Below, piece after piece: positions 33,071 through 41,262 of a stretch of DNA of 41,793 bases (its first letter is position 1; each line of letters opens with the position of its first letter). A program made the position numbers and the translations under genes. The stretch lies in contig NZ_JAJUJJ010000024.1 of NCBI RefSeq assembly GCF_029265375.1, positions 1 through 41,793 on the forward strand, in the 5' to 3' direction. Source of the DNA: Nesterenkonia sp. (GTDB lineage Bacteria > Actinomycetota > Actinomycetes > Actinomycetales > Micrococcaceae). Below the pieces are notes generated by a model. The model was not told the origin of the DNA. It ran no database searches and saw only the letters and a program-made list of their open reading frames with translations.

Positions 33071-33681
33071 CACCGGCCTCCTGGGTGGTCATCGAGGTGG
33101 CGGAAGAACTCGTCTTCGGCTCGTCGTCGCTCTGCGACTTGGGCCATTACGAAGTCCACGAACTCGCTTTCGCGGTCTTCGATGGTGAGGTCTTCTACCG
33201 GTGGGGTGGGGTCTTCTCCGGGCCAGGAGGTCTGTCGGGTGGGTCGGTCCCTGTCTAGCCGGGTGCCGGAGGCTGCGACCCACTCGCGGAGCCGGGCTCT
33301 GGCGTCGGCGAAGTCCCGGTGCCAGCCAATTGGGGCTGAGGCGTTCTGTTCGGGGTCGTAGGCTCCGAGCCAGTGCAGGTGTAGGGCGGAGAGTTCCCAG
33401 AGCAGTTCGGGGTGGTGGTGCCAGAAGGGTGGGATCACACTGGCTGGCAGCCCGTAGGTCCGCCGTAGCCAGTGGACCCATTTGTTTAGTTCCAGCCATT
33501 CGGCTTCCAGGTCATCGGCGGAGAGCAGGTTCCAGTTGATCGGTTTCGGCGGTTCAGGGAGGTCACCGCCGGGGTCGAACCCTGGCTCGAAGCCTGGGTC
33601 CGGTTCGTCATAGGCCGTGTCATAGGTGTCGTGGGCCAGGTAGTCCTCCGGCCCCGGGTTGTGTGGGGTGTGCTGGTTCAT
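33070..33681 (-). CDS. DUF4913-like protein of actinobacterial mobile elements
   Basis: A 203-residue protein. A disordered acidic N-terminus (about 45 residues) precedes a helical domain, with ADDLEAEWLELNKWVHWLRRTYGL, the IPPFWHHHPELLWELSALHLHWLGAYD stretch (W-x(n)-H-x(n)-L-W pattern) and PIGWHRDFADARARLREWV. I recognise this from DUF4913 proteins that recur next to TraG-type genes on actinobacterial conjugative elements. The role is unknown. It sits 21 bp after SSB and is co-translated with the next small gene. Confidence 0.7.
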   Translation of the reverse strand: MNQHTPHNPGPEDYLAHDTYDTAYDEPDPGFEPGFDPGGDLPEPPKPINWNLLSADDLEAEWLELNKWVHWLRRTYGLPASVIPPFWHHHPELLWELSALHLHWLGAYDPEQNASAPIGWHRDFADARARLREWVAASGTRLDRDRPTRQTSWPGEDPTPPVEDLTIEDRESEFVDFVMAQVAERRRAEDEFFRHLDDHPGGR

Positions 33682-33702
33682 GGCTCTGGCTCCTGGCCGG
33701 TG

Positions 33703-34149
33703 TCAGAGGCTGAGGTTGGGCGGTTCGGGCTGCGGGCTCTGCCGCTGGGGTGCCTCGAATCCGGCGGCGTCGCGCTCGAAGCTGCGGCGGGGTGTGCGGT
33801 CCACCTCGTAGCGGGTGCGGGCCATGTCATGACCGATCCGGCGGGCCACGAACTCCTCACCGGGAGCGGTTAGCCCGTTGGCGTCGGTGTACTCGTATTC
33901 GCGCACGTAGCCTTCGGCGATGATCTTGTCGCCCTTGGCCAGGCGTTCATGGCCCTGTTCGGCGGCGGCTTTGAAGGCCACCAGGTTGTGGAAGGTGGTG
34001 TCCTTCTGTGTGAACGACCCATCGGCTTCGCGCTGGTAGTGCTCCTTGCCGACCTTGACGAACAGGCGTGGGTCACCGTTTTCGGTGTAGCTCAGCTGCG
34101 GTGCTGAGGCGATGAAACCGGAGAATGACTGTTGGGTATGGATCGCCAT
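33703..34149 (-). CDS. ssb: Single-stranded DNA-binding protein
   Basis: A 148-residue SSB with one OB-fold (residues about 5-105): FSGFIASAPQLSYTENG, RLFVKVG, TFHNLVAFKAAAEQGHERLAKGDKIIAEGYVREYEY. The C-terminal part is proline- and glutamine-rich and ends in PPNLSL rather than the acidic DDDIPF tip used to recruit partners. This is typical of mobile-element SSBs, which protect transferred single strands. AAGGAG lies 10 nt before the ATG. It lies between the coupling protein and the DUF4913-like gene. Confidence 0.85.
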   Translation of the reverse strand: MAIHTQQSFSGFIASAPQLSYTENGDPRLFVKVGKEHYQREADGSFTQKDTTFHNLVAFKAAAEQGHERLAKGDKIIAEGYVREYEYTDANGLTAPGEEFVARRIGHDMARTRYEVDRTPRRSFERDAAGFEAPQRQSPQPEPPNLSL

Positions 34150-34172
34150 GACCAGGGCTCCTTATCTGTCAC

Positions 34173-34196
34173 GGCCACCGCCTGGTGCAGGTGGCC
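34173..34196 (-). repeat. Hairpin between traG and ssb
   Basis: GGCCACC and GGTGGCC form a perfect 7-bp stem with a 10-nt loop in the 79-bp gap, upstream of the ssb ribosome binding site in the transcript. No T-run follows, so it is more likely an mRNA processing or attenuation feature than a terminator. Confidence 0.35.
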
Positions 34197-34228
34197 TCTG
34201 CCAGACAGGTGCACCCAGCACCCCGGCG

Positions 34229-36022
34229 CTAGGTACGCGGGTGGTGTTGGAGCATGGCTTCGATCTGCTCCCGGTCGGCCTTCAACTCAGCGGCCTCTGG
34301 TCGTTCGGTCCATCGGCGCAGGTCGGTGATGATCGGCGGTGCGGTCCGCAGCAGGGTGATCCCGGTGCCGAAGGGCAGAGTCCTGATCCGGTCTGGTGGC
34401 AGTACCGAGACACGGCGGACGGATCGCTGGTTGGAGCGTGTGCCGTGGTCCCCGATGGTGGTCGAATCGGTGTACTCGTCACGTTCTCCGATGAGGGTGG
34501 AGAGGTCTTGGAGGTCCCGGGAGTTCGATGCCCCACCGAGGATGATTTTGACGATCGCGGCATCCCAGATCGCCCCGGCCTGGTTCTCTGACCACTTCTC
34601 CCGCGCCTGCGCCAGCGACTGAAGTACCGGCAGGGTCGTGATCCCGGTGCCGCCGCCTTCAGCCATCAACGTCGGCAGGCTGGGCAGGGGTGCGAGGTTG
34701 CCGATTTCATCCAGCGCCAACAACAGCGGCGGGTCGAGCCGTGCTCCTGGTGATCGGGCGGCCATACGCCGGGCTGTTTCGACCAGGTCTTCCACGAACG
34801 CCGCCACCAGGGAGGCTGAGGCTCCGGCTCCTGCGCCGGTGGCCAACAGGAACAGGCTGCCCCGGTCGCCGATGAACCGCTCGGGGTCGAAGTCCTCCCC
34901 AGCCCTGGGTGAGACCGCATCCAACACCCGAGGATCAGCCAACGCTGACAGGGCCAGGGAGACGCCCTGCCAGATGGAATCCCGGGTCTTCGGGTCAGCT
35001 TCCAGCATCGAGGCCAGCGAGTCATCCCAGCCGGTCGCCGCCCTCGGGGTGCTGGACAGAATGGTGACCGCCTCGGCGGCAGCTGAGGGGTCCAGGGTCC
35101 AGCGGAACAGCTCAGCCGGTGACCGGTGATCCAACGCAGCCGCATGGAGCAGGGATTGGAGGGCGGTACGGGTCTTGCCTTCCCAGAACCCACCGGACTC
35201 GACCCCGCCAGCGGACATACCAGTCGCTGAAGCCAGCCCGGTAGCCCGTATCATCGCCGTCAGCGGGTCCTCACACCCCCGGATAGGTGACCAGCGCATC
35301 CCAGCCGGGATGCCCTCTCCCAGGTGTTGGGGGTCGAAGACCGCTACCGGTCCGATCTTCTCCCTCGCCCGCAACGTAGCGGTGAGGTTATCCGGCCGGG
35401 TAGACGTCGTCACCACCGCGCCGGGTGCATCCAGGATCGCGTTGATGACCACATGCAGGCCCTTACCAGAACGCGGTGGGCCAATCAGCAGAATCGAGTC
35501 CTCCACCGAAGCCCACACCTGCTTGCCCGCAGAGGTCCCCAGAAGGTAACCGACATCCTCGACCCGCGGCTTCGCCAGAGAAGGCCGCAGCGTCTCAGCC
35601 CGCCGCAACAGGGCCTTGGAAGTGGCGACTTTGGCAATATCGGCACTGGTGGCGGTGCCTGCCAGCCGATGCGGATCGGCTTGTTTCTGTTGACCCCAGC
35701 GGCGCACCCGCACCCACACCCAGGCACCGACCCCGGCCAGCCCGGCGAGCATCAACCCGGCAATGATCCAGTAGGCCACCGGATGTAGCCCCTCAGCTGC
35801 CAGCGCGGCGGAAGGATCACCAGGGCTGAACAGAACCCCCAGTCCGGCAGCCGGGCCAGCCTCCGGCAGGGATGCGCCGGTGACCCAAGCGGCGACAGTG
35901 CCAGCAACACGCAGGATCAACGCAATGCCCGCGGTGACCATGAGCAGGATGATCAGGGCGTTAGTGACCTCATCACCCATACCCCCGGCTTGGCGAGACC
36001 CCGGAGTGATGCCCCGGGTCAT
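34229..36022 (-). CDS. TraG/VirD4-type conjugation coupling protein
   Basis: A 597-residue membrane-anchored ATPase that would link the relaxosome to a type IV secretion channel. Two membrane segments (about residues 20-50 and 82-106) precede the ATPase domain, with Walker A GPPRSGKG at 181-188 and Walker B in LLLALDEIGNLAPLP near 424-438. The TraG/TraD C-terminal recognition domain follows. Length and layout are normal for actinobacterial integrative elements. It overlaps the upstream unknown gene by 4 bases (ATGA). No other secretion components lie in the window, so whether transfer is possible cannot be told. Confidence 0.85.
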   Translation of the reverse strand: MTRGITPGSRQAGGMGDEVTNALIILLMVTAGIALILRVAGTVAAWVTGASLPEAGPAAGLGVLFSPGDPSAALAAEGLHPVAYWIIAGLMLAGLAGVGAWVWVRVRRWGQQKQADPHRLAGTATSADIAKVATSKALLRRAETLRPSLAKPRVEDVGYLLGTSAGKQVWASVEDSILLIGPPRSGKGLHVVINAILDAPGAVVTTSTRPDNLTATLRAREKIGPVAVFDPQHLGEGIPAGMRWSPIRGCEDPLTAMIRATGLASATGMSAGGVESGGFWEGKTRTALQSLLHAAALDHRSPAELFRWTLDPSAAAEAVTILSSTPRAATGWDDSLASMLEADPKTRDSIWQGVSLALSALADPRVLDAVSPRAGEDFDPERFIGDRGSLFLLATGAGAGASASLVAAFVEDLVETARRMAARSPGARLDPPLLLALDEIGNLAPLPSLPTLMAEGGGTGITTLPVLQSLAQAREKWSENQAGAIWDAAIVKIILGGASNSRDLQDLSTLIGERDEYTDSTTIGDHGTRSNQRSVRRVSVLPPDRIRTLPFGTGITLLRTAPPIITDLRRWTERPEAAELKADREQIEAMLQHHPRT

Positions 36023-36588
36023 GGCAGCCGCCTCACCAGCGTGGTCCCCGAAGACCGGCCAAAGACCAACACCTCAGCACCAGCACGCAGATTCGCCTTC
36101 TGCCGCCGAGTCAGACGGACCTCAACCTCCCCGTCCTCATTGGCCGTGGTCTCGGTGACCACCGCAGCGATAGCCACGTCCTCACCGGGCAGGAACCCCT
36201 CACCCGAGACCGTAGCCTGCTTCCCGCTGGGCTTAGACCGTGCCGACTCTGGCTGTTCCTGCTCGGGGGCAGGCTCGGCCTGGGTGCGGCGGCGCGCGCG
36301 GATAATGTCAGTAAAAGTGGACCCGTCGGTTTCGTGGACCTCGATCCGCACCGTCCGAGTCCGGTCCCCAGTGACCGTGTCCAGAAGCTCACCGAACCGG
36401 GCACGAGACCATGCCCCGTCTTCGGGTGCGGGGAAGTCCTCGCCATCCACGGTGACCGCCAGGGTCCCGGTGGGTTCGGTGACGGTGATGACCACATGAG
36501 GCAGCACCGCCGGAACATCCGACTCCTGGTCTAACGGCTTGGTCTTCTTGGTTCGGCGCGAAGGGTGTCTGGTGTTGTCGTGGCTCAT
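36019..36588 (-). CDS. Hypothetical protein preceding the coupling protein
   Basis: A 189-residue soluble protein, unrecognised. A basic N-terminal tail (RRTKKTKPL) leads into a compact beta-rich domain with VVITVTEPTGTLAVTVDGEDF and TRTVRIEVHETDGSTFTDII. A disordered Glu/Pro-rich linker follows, then a second beta domain with EGFLPGEDVAIAAVV and a turn of ANLRAGAEVLVFG. The start at 36588 (ATG AGC) is used rather than one 21 bases upstream. It is co-translated with the coupling protein. Its conserved position makes a transfer-related role likely, but nothing more can be said. Confidence 0.55.
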   Translation of the reverse strand: MSHDNTRHPSRRTKKTKPLDQESDVPAVLPHVVITVTEPTGTLAVTVDGEDFPAPEDGAWSRARFGELLDTVTGDRTRTVRIEVHETDGSTFTDIIRARRRTQAEPAPEQEQPESARSKPSGKQATVSGEGFLPGEDVAIAAVVTETTANEDGEVEVRLTRRQKANLRAGAEVLVFGRSSGTTLVRRLP

Positions 36589-36650
36589 GCCAACCAGGTG
36601 CGCCTGCAACCTCCCGCGTACTGAAGGTAGCCTTCTGGTTAGGTCACTAC

Positions 36651-36680
36651 TTGCTGACTAGTCATCGTTCGCTGTATGGT
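36651..36680 (+). promoter_or_regulatory. Promoter and operator of the cmtR-ATPase operon
   Basis: TTGCTG (36651-36656) and TATGGT (36675-36680) lie 18 bp apart and the ATG of the regulator starts 6 nt after the -10. The perfect palindrome TGACTAGTCA (36655-36664) overlaps the -35, and the half-site TGCTGACTA (36652-36660) is repeated at 36688-36696 over the start codon. An ArsR-type repressor bound here would block RNA polymerase. Confidence 0.65.
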
Positions 36681-36686
36681 CATTGC

Positions 36687-37049
36687 ATGCTGACTATTGC
36701 TTCTCGTCTTGATGTGATGAACCGGCTGGGCCGCGCTATGGCCGACCCCACCCGGTCCCGGATTCTGCTGGCCCTGCTGGATGCTCCCGGCTATCCAGCC
36801 AAGCTTGCCCGTGACCTGGAGCTGACGCGGACGAACGTGTCGAATCATCTGGCGTGCTTGCGGGATTGCGGGATCGTGGTGGCTGAGCCGGAGGGCCGCC
36901 AGACCCGCTATGAGATCGCTGACCCTCACCTGTCAAGGGCGCTGAACGCCTTGGTGGAGACCACCCTGGCAGTCGATGAGGGTGCGGAGTGTCTTGACCC
37001 GGTGTGCCCGGAGGGGTGCTGCGCTGGCGGAGAGCAGGTGCAGCGATGA
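36687..37049 (+). CDS. cmtR: CmtR-type ArsR-family metal sensor
   Basis: A 120-residue winged-helix repressor. It carries LGRAMADPTRSRILLALLDAP and the recognition segment LTRTNVSNHLACLRDCG. The metal ligands known for Mycobacterium tuberculosis CmtR, Cys57, Cys61 and Cys102, occur at exactly the same residue numbers here, which points to Cd(II)/Pb(II) sensing. The last 15 residues add four more cysteines (DPVCPEGCCAGG has three) that could extend metal binding. The ATG at 36687 lies 6 nt after a -10, giving a leaderless message. The ATPase gene overlaps its stop by 4 bases, so the sensor controls the pump it is translated with. Confidence 0.88.
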   Translation: MLTIASRLDVMNRLGRAMADPTRSRILLALLDAPGYPAKLARDLELTRTNVSNHLACLRDCGIVVAEPEGRQTRYEIADPHLSRALNALVETTLAVDEGAECLDPVCPEGCCAGGEQVQR

Positions 37050-39043
37050 GCGTGGATGCCTGCGGGTGTGCTTCCCCCCGTGAGGACACGGCTTCTGCCG
37101 AGACCACTAAAGAACCTCGGTGGTGGGGGGATCGTCGTGTCCTGATTCCGCTGGGCTCGGGGCTGTTGCTGGGCACCGGGTGGGTGTTGGAGTGGTCTGG
37201 ACTGGCCGACCAGGCCCCGCTTTCGACTGTGACGCTGGCGGTGTTCTGGGTCAGCCTGTTGTTCGGGGCGTCTCAGTTCGTTCCTGGCGCTTTGCGGGCG
37301 CTGGTGGTGCGTCGCCGCCTGGGGATCGGATTGTTGATGACGATCAGCGCCACTGGAGCGGTTGCACTGGGTTACATCGAAGAAGCTGCAGCCCTGGCCT
37401 TTCTCTATTCCATTGCAGAGGCTTTGGAAGATCGGGCGATGGACAAAGCCCGCTCCGGGCTGCGTTCTCTGCTGAACCTGCTGCCAGCCAGCGCCACCAT
37501 CGTTGACGAGGCTGGCGATCAGCGGCAGGTCCCTGCCTCTACTCTGGTGCCGGGTCAGCTGATCCGGGTTGCAGCTGGGGAGCGCCTAGCCACGGACGGT
37601 GTGGTCCGTACCGGGCGTTCGGCCCTGGATATTTCAGCGATCACTGGTGAGTCGATTCCGGTGGAGGCTGGCCCTGGTGATGAGGTGTTGGCCGGGTCGA
37701 TCAATACCACCGGGGTTTTGGAGATCGAAGCCACGGCACCAGGCTCAGACAACTCCCTGACCACAGTGGTCCAGTTGGTCGAGCAGGCTCAGGCGGAGAA
37801 GGGTGAACGTGCTCGGCTGGCTGATCGGATCGCCCGTCCACTGGTGCCCGGTGTGCTCCTGCTGGCGATTCTGATCGCGGCGCTGGGTTCACTCTTTGGG
37901 GACCCCATGGAGTGGGTCACCCGAGCGATCATCGTTCTGGTGGCCGCCTCACCATGTGCGTTGGCGATCTCGGTACCGATCACCGTGGTCTCTGCCATCG
38001 GCGGCGGCAGCAAGCACGGGGTGATCGTCAAGTCCGGTGCAGCTTTCGAGCAACTGGGATCAGTAGGCCACGTGGCCTTCGATAAGACAGGCACACTGAC
38101 CCGTAACCGCCCCACCGTCAATGCCGTGTTGACTGTCCCCGGGTATACCGAGCTGCAGGTGCTGGACTGGGCGGCAGCACTGGAAGCTCACAGTACGCAC
38201 CCCCTTGCGGCAGCTATTACCCATGCGACAGCTGGTGTCCCGAAGGCCACCGAAATCACTGAGCACCCCGGACAGGGCATCACCGGAGTTATCGGGGCCA
38301 GCCGGATCGCTGTGGGCAGTCCCCGGTGGCTTGATGCCGGGCCGCTGGCCGAAGAGGTCACAGAACTGGAACGGCAAGGCAACACCGTTGTGATCACCCA
38401 CCACAACGGGGAGGCAGTCGGGGCTGTCGGTGTGCGGGACGAACTGCGCGAAGAAGCCGTAGAAGCGATCCAGCAGCTTGCCCGTGCCGGGGTCAAGGTC
38501 ACCATGCTCACCGGCGACAACACACGCACCGCCCATGCTCTAGCGGCTGAAGCCGGGATCACGGATGTACGTGCAGAACTCCGCCCAGAAGACAAAGCTG
38601 CCGCCATCACCGAACTGCGGGCAGGTAACCGGGTGGCAATGATTGGTGACGGCATCAACGACGCCCCAGCATTGGCCGCCGCAGATATAGGTATCGCCAT
38701 GGGAGCCACTGGCTCCGACGCCGCTGTGGAATCAGCCGATGTGGCCTTCACCGGCGAAGACATCCGCCTGATCCCTCAAGCCCTGGCACACGCCCGGCGA
38801 GGACGGATGATCATCAACCAGAACATCATCCTCTCCTTGACCCTGATCGCGGTGTTACCGCTGTTGGCACTCTTCGGCGTGATCGGCCTGGCCGCCGTCG
38901 TCCTCGTCCACGAACTCGCTGAAGTCGTCATCATCCTTAACGGCCTGCGCGCGGCTCGCACCCGCAACTCTCGTGACCCCTCATCACGTCCTGTTGTCTC
39001 CGCCAAGGCAGGAGCAGGCTCGGACCATCAAGTACAGCCATGA
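37046..39043 (+). CDS. P1B-type heavy-metal-transporting ATPase with SPC motif
   Basis: A 665-residue P-type ATPase. It lacks an N-terminal metal-binding domain; its short tail has DACGCAS. Key motifs are TGES near residue 200, SPC at 302-304 in the metal-binding helix (in place of the CPC of Cd/Cu/Zn pumps), phosphorylated Asp346 in DKTGTLT, TGDN near 489, and GDGINDAPALA near 533. The last membrane helix has HELAEVVIILN. SPC pumps are typically P1B-4 enzymes that export Co, Fe, Zn or Cd. Coupled with a CmtR sensor, cadmium/lead or cobalt export is likely. It overlaps the next gene by 4 bases. Confidence 0.88.
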   Translation: MSVDACGCASPREDTASAETTKEPRWWGDRRVLIPLGSGLLLGTGWVLEWSGLADQAPLSTVTLAVFWVSLLFGASQFVPGALRALVVRRRLGIGLLMTISATGAVALGYIEEAAALAFLYSIAEALEDRAMDKARSGLRSLLNLLPASATIVDEAGDQRQVPASTLVPGQLIRVAAGERLATDGVVRTGRSALDISAITGESIPVEAGPGDEVLAGSINTTGVLEIEATAPGSDNSLTTVVQLVEQAQAEKGERARLADRIARPLVPGVLLLAILIAALGSLFGDPMEWVTRAIIVLVAASPCALAISVPITVVSAIGGGSKHGVIVKSGAAFEQLGSVGHVAFDKTGTLTRNRPTVNAVLTVPGYTELQVLDWAAALEAHSTHPLAAAITHATAGVPKATEITEHPGQGITGVIGASRIAVGSPRWLDAGPLAEEVTELERQGNTVVITHHNGEAVGAVGVRDELREEAVEAIQQLARAGVKVTMLTGDNTRTAHALAAEAGITDVRAELRPEDKAAAITELRAGNRVAMIGDGINDAPALAAADIGIAMGATGSDAAVESADVAFTGEDIRLIPQALAHARRGRMIINQNIILSLTLIAVLPLLALFGVIGLAAVVLVHELAEVVIILNGLRAARTRNSRDPSSRPVVSAKAGAGSDHQVQP

Positions 39044-40104
39044 GTCCAGCAACGTACGAACATCTCGATGTGGCAGTTATCGGTGCGGGCCAAGCGGGTC
39101 TTGCACTCGGGTACTACCTGGCCAAAGCAGGGATGAGCTTCCAGCTACTCGAGGCGACCGACAAAGTAGGCACCTCATGGGCACACCGCTGGGACTCTCT
39201 GCGCTTGTTCACCCCTGTGCAGTACAACTCGCTGCCTGGATTCGACTTCCCTGGTGAACCGGGGACACACCCTGGCAAAGATGAGGTGGCCGACTACCTA
39301 GCCACATATGCCCAACGGCACGCCCTACCCGTTCACCTCGACACCCGCGTGACGAGATTGAACGGAGCGGCAGGGGATTTTCGGCTGTGCTTCGCAAGCA
39401 GGGAGCCCCTGAGGGCGAGAGCTGTTGTCGTCGCTACAGGGGCTTTCGGGTCACCCTTCGTGCCCAGTCTGGCCAACGGGCTAGACCCGCAGGTCTTGCA
39501 GGTCCACTCCGAGGACTATCGAAACCCGAGTCAGCTACGCGGTGACAACGTCGCTGTCGTCGGGGGTGGAAACTCTGGCTTCCAAATCGCGTTGGAGCTC
39601 GCCAACCATGGGAAGAGAGTTTCCCTGTCCGAAGGTGCACGTCTGCGTAGCTTGCCGCAGCGTCTCCTAGGGCGTGATCTGTTCTGGTGGTTGACGACCA
39701 CAGGTCTCATCGGCGCTGCTGGAAGTTCACGCCTGGGTCATCGATTGCGGGCGAATGAGCCCATCATCGGGACCAGCCGTCGAAATCTCCGCAGGGCCGC
39801 GGTAAGTTTCCGACCAAGAACCGTGGAGGCACACACGGATCGTCTCGCTTTCGAAGACGGCATGGATATCAAGGTAGACACAGTTGTATGGGCCACGGGA
39901 TATCGGCATGATGACACCTGGATCGAGATCCCCGGTGCGCTCAACGAACACGGCGTCCTTACCAACCAAGACGGCGTCACTCCTGTAGAGGGGCTCTACA
40001 CCTTGGGGCGGCCGTGGCAGCGCGACCGAGGGTCTTCATTGCTCGGCTATGTCCGCCGAGACGCTGAGAGGCTGGCCCATCGCCTCGTGCGACAGGCTTC
40101 GTAA
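39040..40104 (+). CDS. FAD/NAD(P)-dependent monooxygenase-like protein (ArsO/CzcO type)
   Basis: A 354-residue two-dinucleotide-domain flavoprotein. FAD binding shows as VIGAGQAGLALGYYL near residues 13-27 and ATGAFGSPFVPS near 132. The NAD(P) site is VAVVGGGNSGFQIALELA near 169-186. The protein resembles the ArsO and CzcO groups found in arsenic and metal gene clusters, whose reactions are mostly unproved. It overlaps the ATPase gene by 4 bases (ATGA) and so belongs to the cmtR operon. Its codons are less GC-rich than those of the ATPase, suggesting separate recruitment. Substrate unknown. Confidence 0.78.
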   Translation: MSPATYEHLDVAVIGAGQAGLALGYYLAKAGMSFQLLEATDKVGTSWAHRWDSLRLFTPVQYNSLPGFDFPGEPGTHPGKDEVADYLATYAQRHALPVHLDTRVTRLNGAAGDFRLCFASREPLRARAVVVATGAFGSPFVPSLANGLDPQVLQVHSEDYRNPSQLRGDNVAVVGGGNSGFQIALELANHGKRVSLSEGARLRSLPQRLLGRDLFWWLTTTGLIGAAGSSRLGHRLRANEPIIGTSRRNLRRAAVSFRPRTVEAHTDRLAFEDGMDIKVDTVVWATGYRHDDTWIEIPGALNEHGVLTNQDGVTPVEGLYTLGRPWQRDRGSSLLGYVRRDAERLAHRLVRQAS

Positions 40105-40177
40105 CGGCGACGTTCATTCGGCTACTGGTAGTTGCGAGGGTTGTAATTGACCGTCGGTGCAGGGTGGGATCAGCATC

Positions 40178-40209
40178 TTGACCTTCTAGTTGACTTGAAG
40201 GTTTACGCT
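40178..40209 (+). promoter_or_regulatory. MerR-type promoter with operator
   Basis: TTGACC (40178-40183) and TACGCT (40204-40209) are separated by 20 bp, longer than normal, as required for activation by MerR-family proteins that untwist the spacer. The dyad ACCTTC-N10-GAAGGT (40181-40202) fills it and extends inward as AGT/ACT with one mismatch. The downstream merR-like gene (41259) is the likely regulator. Confidence 0.75.
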
Positions 40210-40275
40210 GAGTCGTCGTCCCTAAGAGGCGACCCCGGGAGTCAAACCGCCATGCGCTGCGAGGAGAGCAACTAG

Positions 40276-41262
40276 ATGAACCTGGTCGAGCGCCTGCAGA
40301 GCGTCTTCGTTGCAGCCGCCGCACTGACTGGCCTTGCCGTGGGGTTGCTGACTCCGGTCGGGGAGGTCGGCGAGTATGTGGTGATCCCGGCCCTGCTGGT
40401 GATGCTGGTGGCGATCTTCGTGCAGGTGGACGCCACCCAAGTCAGTGAAGTCCGCCGAGCGAAGTCGCTGGTGGCCGCCAGTCTGGTGCTGAACTACCTG
40501 TTCACCCCCGCTGTGGCCTGGGCACTGGGAGCCGGGCTGCTCGGTGACCAGCCGGACCTGCGGATCGGACTGCTGCTGTTGCTGATGACCCCGTGTACTG
40601 ACTGGTACCTGGTCTTCACTGGTGTGGCCAAGGGCCACACCGGGATCGCAACGGCGTTGTTGCCGGTGAACCTGGTGCTGCAACTGTTGTTGTTGCCGGT
40701 CTATGTGTTGTTGCTCGGCGGTGAGGCCGCTATGGTTGATCCTGGCACGCTGGCTGAGGCGGTGCTGCTGATGCTGCTCACCCCGCTGGTGGCTGCCTTC
40801 CTCATCCGCTGGGTCACCCGTCGGACCAAAGGTGCCCAGTGGCAGGAACAGACGCTGAATCGTTTGGCTGGGCGGCTGGTGGTGCCGCTGCTGTGTCTGG
40901 CCGTGTTCGCGATGTTCGCCTGGCAAGCCCCCGTTGTGGCCGAGCATGGCACCGAACTTGTCTTACTGCTGCCGGCCCTAGCCGGGTTCTTCATCATCCT
41001 GCCCCTGGTGGCTACCGTAGTCTCCAAGCTGATGGGGCTGCCCGGAGCCCAGCGGGTGACTCTGACGATGGTCACCACCGCCAGAAACTCACCGATCGCG
41101 TTGGGCATCGCTGTCGCTGCGTTCCCTGACCGGCCGCTGATCGCCGTGGCCCTGGTGGTCGGCCCGCTGATCGAACTGCCGGTCCTAGCCGTGCTGGCTC
41201 AAATCGTCCGTTATAAAGAGCCTGGGCTCCAGGGCTCCGCTGACCGGAGGATAGAAGGATGA
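40276..41262 (+). CDS. BASS/ACR3-like transporter (putative arsenite or metalloid efflux)
   Basis: A 328-residue membrane protein with about ten hydrophobic helices, in the bile acid/arsenite/riboflavin (BASS) fold. Its TPCTDWYLVFTGVAKGHTG segment (Cys107) corresponds to the fourth helix of ACR3 arsenite exporters, where a conserved cysteine is needed. A second family mark is TTARNSPIALGIAVAAFP near 269-286. Length is slightly below that of typical ACR3. GAGGAG lies about 9 nt before the ATG. It is driven by a MerR-type promoter and overlaps the MerR gene by 4 bases, whereas ACR3 genes are usually under ArsR. The substrate (arsenite, antimonite or something else) is inferred. Confidence 0.8.
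   Translation: MNLVERLQSVFVAAAALTGLAVGLLTPVGEVGEYVVIPALLVMLVAIFVQVDATQVSEVRRAKSLVAASLVLNYLFTPAVAWALGAGLLGDQPDLRIGLLLLLMTPCTDWYLVFTGVAKGHTGIATALLPVNLVLQLLLLPVYVLLLGGEAAMVDPGTLAEAVLLMLLTPLVAAFLIRWVTRRTKGAQWQEQTLNRLAGRLVVPLLCLAVFAMFAWQAPVVAEHGTELVLLLPALAGFFIILPLVATVVSKLMGLPGAQRVTLTMVTTARNSPIALGIAVAAFPDRPLIAVALVVGPLIELPVLAVLAQIVRYKEPGLQGSADRRIEG

Noticed and set aside
34173-34196. Terminator between traG and ssb
   Set aside because: A clean stem exists but no T-run follows in the transcript direction, and ssb continues the same operon.
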